Origin: Pseudomonas sp.
Lineage (GTDB): Bacteria > Pseudomonadota > Gammaproteobacteria > Pseudomonadales > Pseudomonadaceae
Direction of reading: 5' to 3'
NCBI RefSeq assembly: GCF_030683065.1
Contig: NZ_JAUXMX010000029.1
Location: 1 to 64,000, forward strand
Length of the DNA: 64,000 bases
The notes under the pieces are model-generated. The model was not told the DNA's origin. It searched no databases and worked only from the letters and a program-made list of their open reading frames with translations. Position 1 is the first letter of the stretch, and each line of letters opens with the position of its first letter. Both the position numbers and the translations under genes were made by a program. Below are positions 63,095 through 64,000 of this stretch, in pieces.

Positions 63095-64000
63095 CTGACC
63101 TTGATAAGCCGCCGCCCCAGATTCTCCCCCTCGAACAGCCCGATGAAGGCCGCCGCCGATCCCTCGATCCCTTCGGACACATCTTCCGTATACTGAAGCT
63201 TGCCCTCGTGGATCCATCCGGCCATCTCGGCCTGCGCCTCGCGGAACCGCTTGAAATAGTCGAACACCACCAGCCCCTCCATCCGCAGCCGGTGCGTGAT
63301 GAAGCGCGTCACGTTGCGGATACCGACGAGTTCGTCATCCGCCCGGTTGTATTCGCTCACCTGGCCCGAAACGACGATCCGCCCATGTTCCTTCATGTTG
63401 AGGATCGCGGCGTCCAGCATCTCGCCGCCCACATTGTCGAAATAGATATCGACACCCTCGGGGCAGGCACCTTTGATCGCCGCGCGCAAATCGGCGCCGC
63501 GATAGGAGAAGCACTCGTCGAAACCGAGACCCTTCACATAGTCGCATTTCTCCTTCGAGCCCGCGATGCCGACGACCCTGCAGCCCTTCATCTTCGCGAT
63601 CTGCCCGGCCGTCGCGCCGACGGGCCCGGCCGCCGATGAAATCAGCACCGTGTCGCCTTCCTTCGGGCTCCCGAGTTCCAGCAACCCGAAATAGGAAGTC
63701 AGCCCCGGAATGCCGAGCACGCCGATGGCCGCGGTCGGCCTGAGCTTCCCGTGAAACATCTCCGGCGCCAGTACCTGCACGCCACGCCCGTTCGACACCG
63801 CATGTGTCACCCAGCCGAAGCCGCCCGTCACCCGGTCGCCCGGCTTGAACTTCTCGTTGTTCGACGCCTCGACCACGCCCACCATCGCGCTGTCGATGGT
63901 CTCGCCCACCGGCAGCGCCGCCGTGTAGCTGTCGCCCGAAAGCCGCCCGCGCATGCCGGGATCGACGGAGTGAAACTCCGTGCGGATGAGAATCTCGTGC
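63091..64000 (-). CDS. NADP-dependent MDR oxidoreductase, 5' end beyond the window
   Basis: C-terminal ~302 residues of a medium-chain dehydrogenase/reductase of the leukotriene B4 dehydrogenase/CurA/YncB subfamily. The edge starts in HEILIRTEFHSVDPGMRGRL, which matches the residues before the usual substrate-binding region, so about 30-40 N-terminal residues are missing. The NADPH-binding motif is SSAAGPVGATAGQIAK, followed by VGIAGSKEKCDYVKGLGFD, YFDNVGGEMLD and the closing YTEDVSEGIEGSAAAFIGLFEG-type segment. No zinc ligands, as expected. It reduces alpha,beta-unsaturated carbonyls. An internal ATG at 63,954 is not the true start because upstream codons are conserved. Confidence 0.9.
   Translation of the reverse strand, partial: HEILIRTEFHSVDPGMRGRLSGDSYTAALPVGETIDSAMVGVVEASNNEKFKPGDRVTGGFGWVTHAVSNGRGVQVLAPEMFHGKLRPTAAIGVLGIPGLTSYFGLLELGSPKEGDTVLISSAAGPVGATAGQIAKMKGCRVVGIAGSKEKCDYVKGLGFDECFSYRGADLRAAIKGACPEGVDIYFDNVGGEMLDAAILNMKEHGRIVVSGQVSEYNRADDELVGIRNVTRFITHRLRMEGLVVFDYFKRFREAQAEMAGWIHEGKLQYTEDVSEGIEGSAAAFIGLFEGENLGRRLIKVS

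Noticed and set aside
1..64000. CRISPR array, rRNA genes or insertion sequences
   Set aside because: No regularly spaced repeats, rRNA segments or transposase genes were found on reading the window.

Overview
The window is high-GC alphaproteobacterial chromosome interrupted by one large lower-GC genomic island. The chromosomal part carries many acyl-CoA dehydrogenases, SDR and crotonase enzymes, a class II DAHP synthase, PAS_5-type proteins and few transport operons. This fits a Parvibaculum-like hydrocarbon- or lipid-degrading member of the Hyphomicrobiales; that placement is inference from gene content, not a database result.

Left chromosomal arm (1-26.5 kb). A two-subunit acyl-CoA dehydrogenase operon is followed by a membrane sensor histidine kinase, a crotonase, an ABM-domain protein with a third acyl-CoA dehydrogenase, an ABC binding-protein/permease fusion of the glycine betaine type, an SDR of the beta-oxidation type, a CNT nucleoside transporter, a GST, a GPH-type sugar symporter, an ArsR/DUF1428/DUF899 operon with a visible promoter and operator, an LLM flavin oxidoreductase, a PaaI-like thioesterase, two PAS_5 proteins, a fourth acyl-CoA dehydrogenase, an Fe-S type uracil-DNA glycosylase, a copper-receptor module (small DUF2946-like protein plus an OprC-type TonB receptor), an alpha/beta hydrolase and a patatin-like phospholipase.

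Genomic island (26,561-53,299). A tRNA-Val(CAC) gene at 53,252-53,327 (minus strand) is the integration site. Its 3' part is repeated exactly as a 53-bp direct repeat at 26,561-26,613. A tyrosine integrase lies just inside the right end. Between the repeats are two modules transcribed towards each other. The left module (plus strand) has a RecD-like helicase fused to a PD-(D/E)XK nuclease, an archaeo-eukaryotic primase-like domain fused to an SF2 helicase, and a small HTH protein. The right module (minus strand) is a tightly coupled five-gene operon: a 1723-aa DEAD helicase with a DUF1998-type C-terminus, a SNF2/RapA-like helicase, a 1504-aa N6-adenine methyltransferase, an SMC/Rad50-like ATPase with a four-cysteine hook, and an HNH endonuclease. 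The first three resemble DISARM DrmA+DrmB (fused), DrmD and DrmMI, but no DrmC phospholipase-D gene is present; the SMC-like ATPase and HNH nuclease take that place. This is the best candidate in the window for an undescribed or little-described anti-phage system. The methyltransferase gene is a base-composition mosaic, as if its target-recognition part had been exchanged. A decayed gene and two strong inverted repeats lie between this operon and the integrase.

Right chromosomal arm (53.3-64 kb). It encodes a DUF3047 protein, a phosphoglycolate-phosphatase-like HAD enzyme, a GNAT acetyltransferase, a DUF2817 peptidase-like protein, an operon of succinate-semialdehyde dehydrogenase, ribose-5-phosphate isomerase A and glutathione reductase, a class II DAHP synthase with a clear terminator, a PagL-like outer-membrane protein, and an NADP-dependent oxidoreductase that runs off the right edge.
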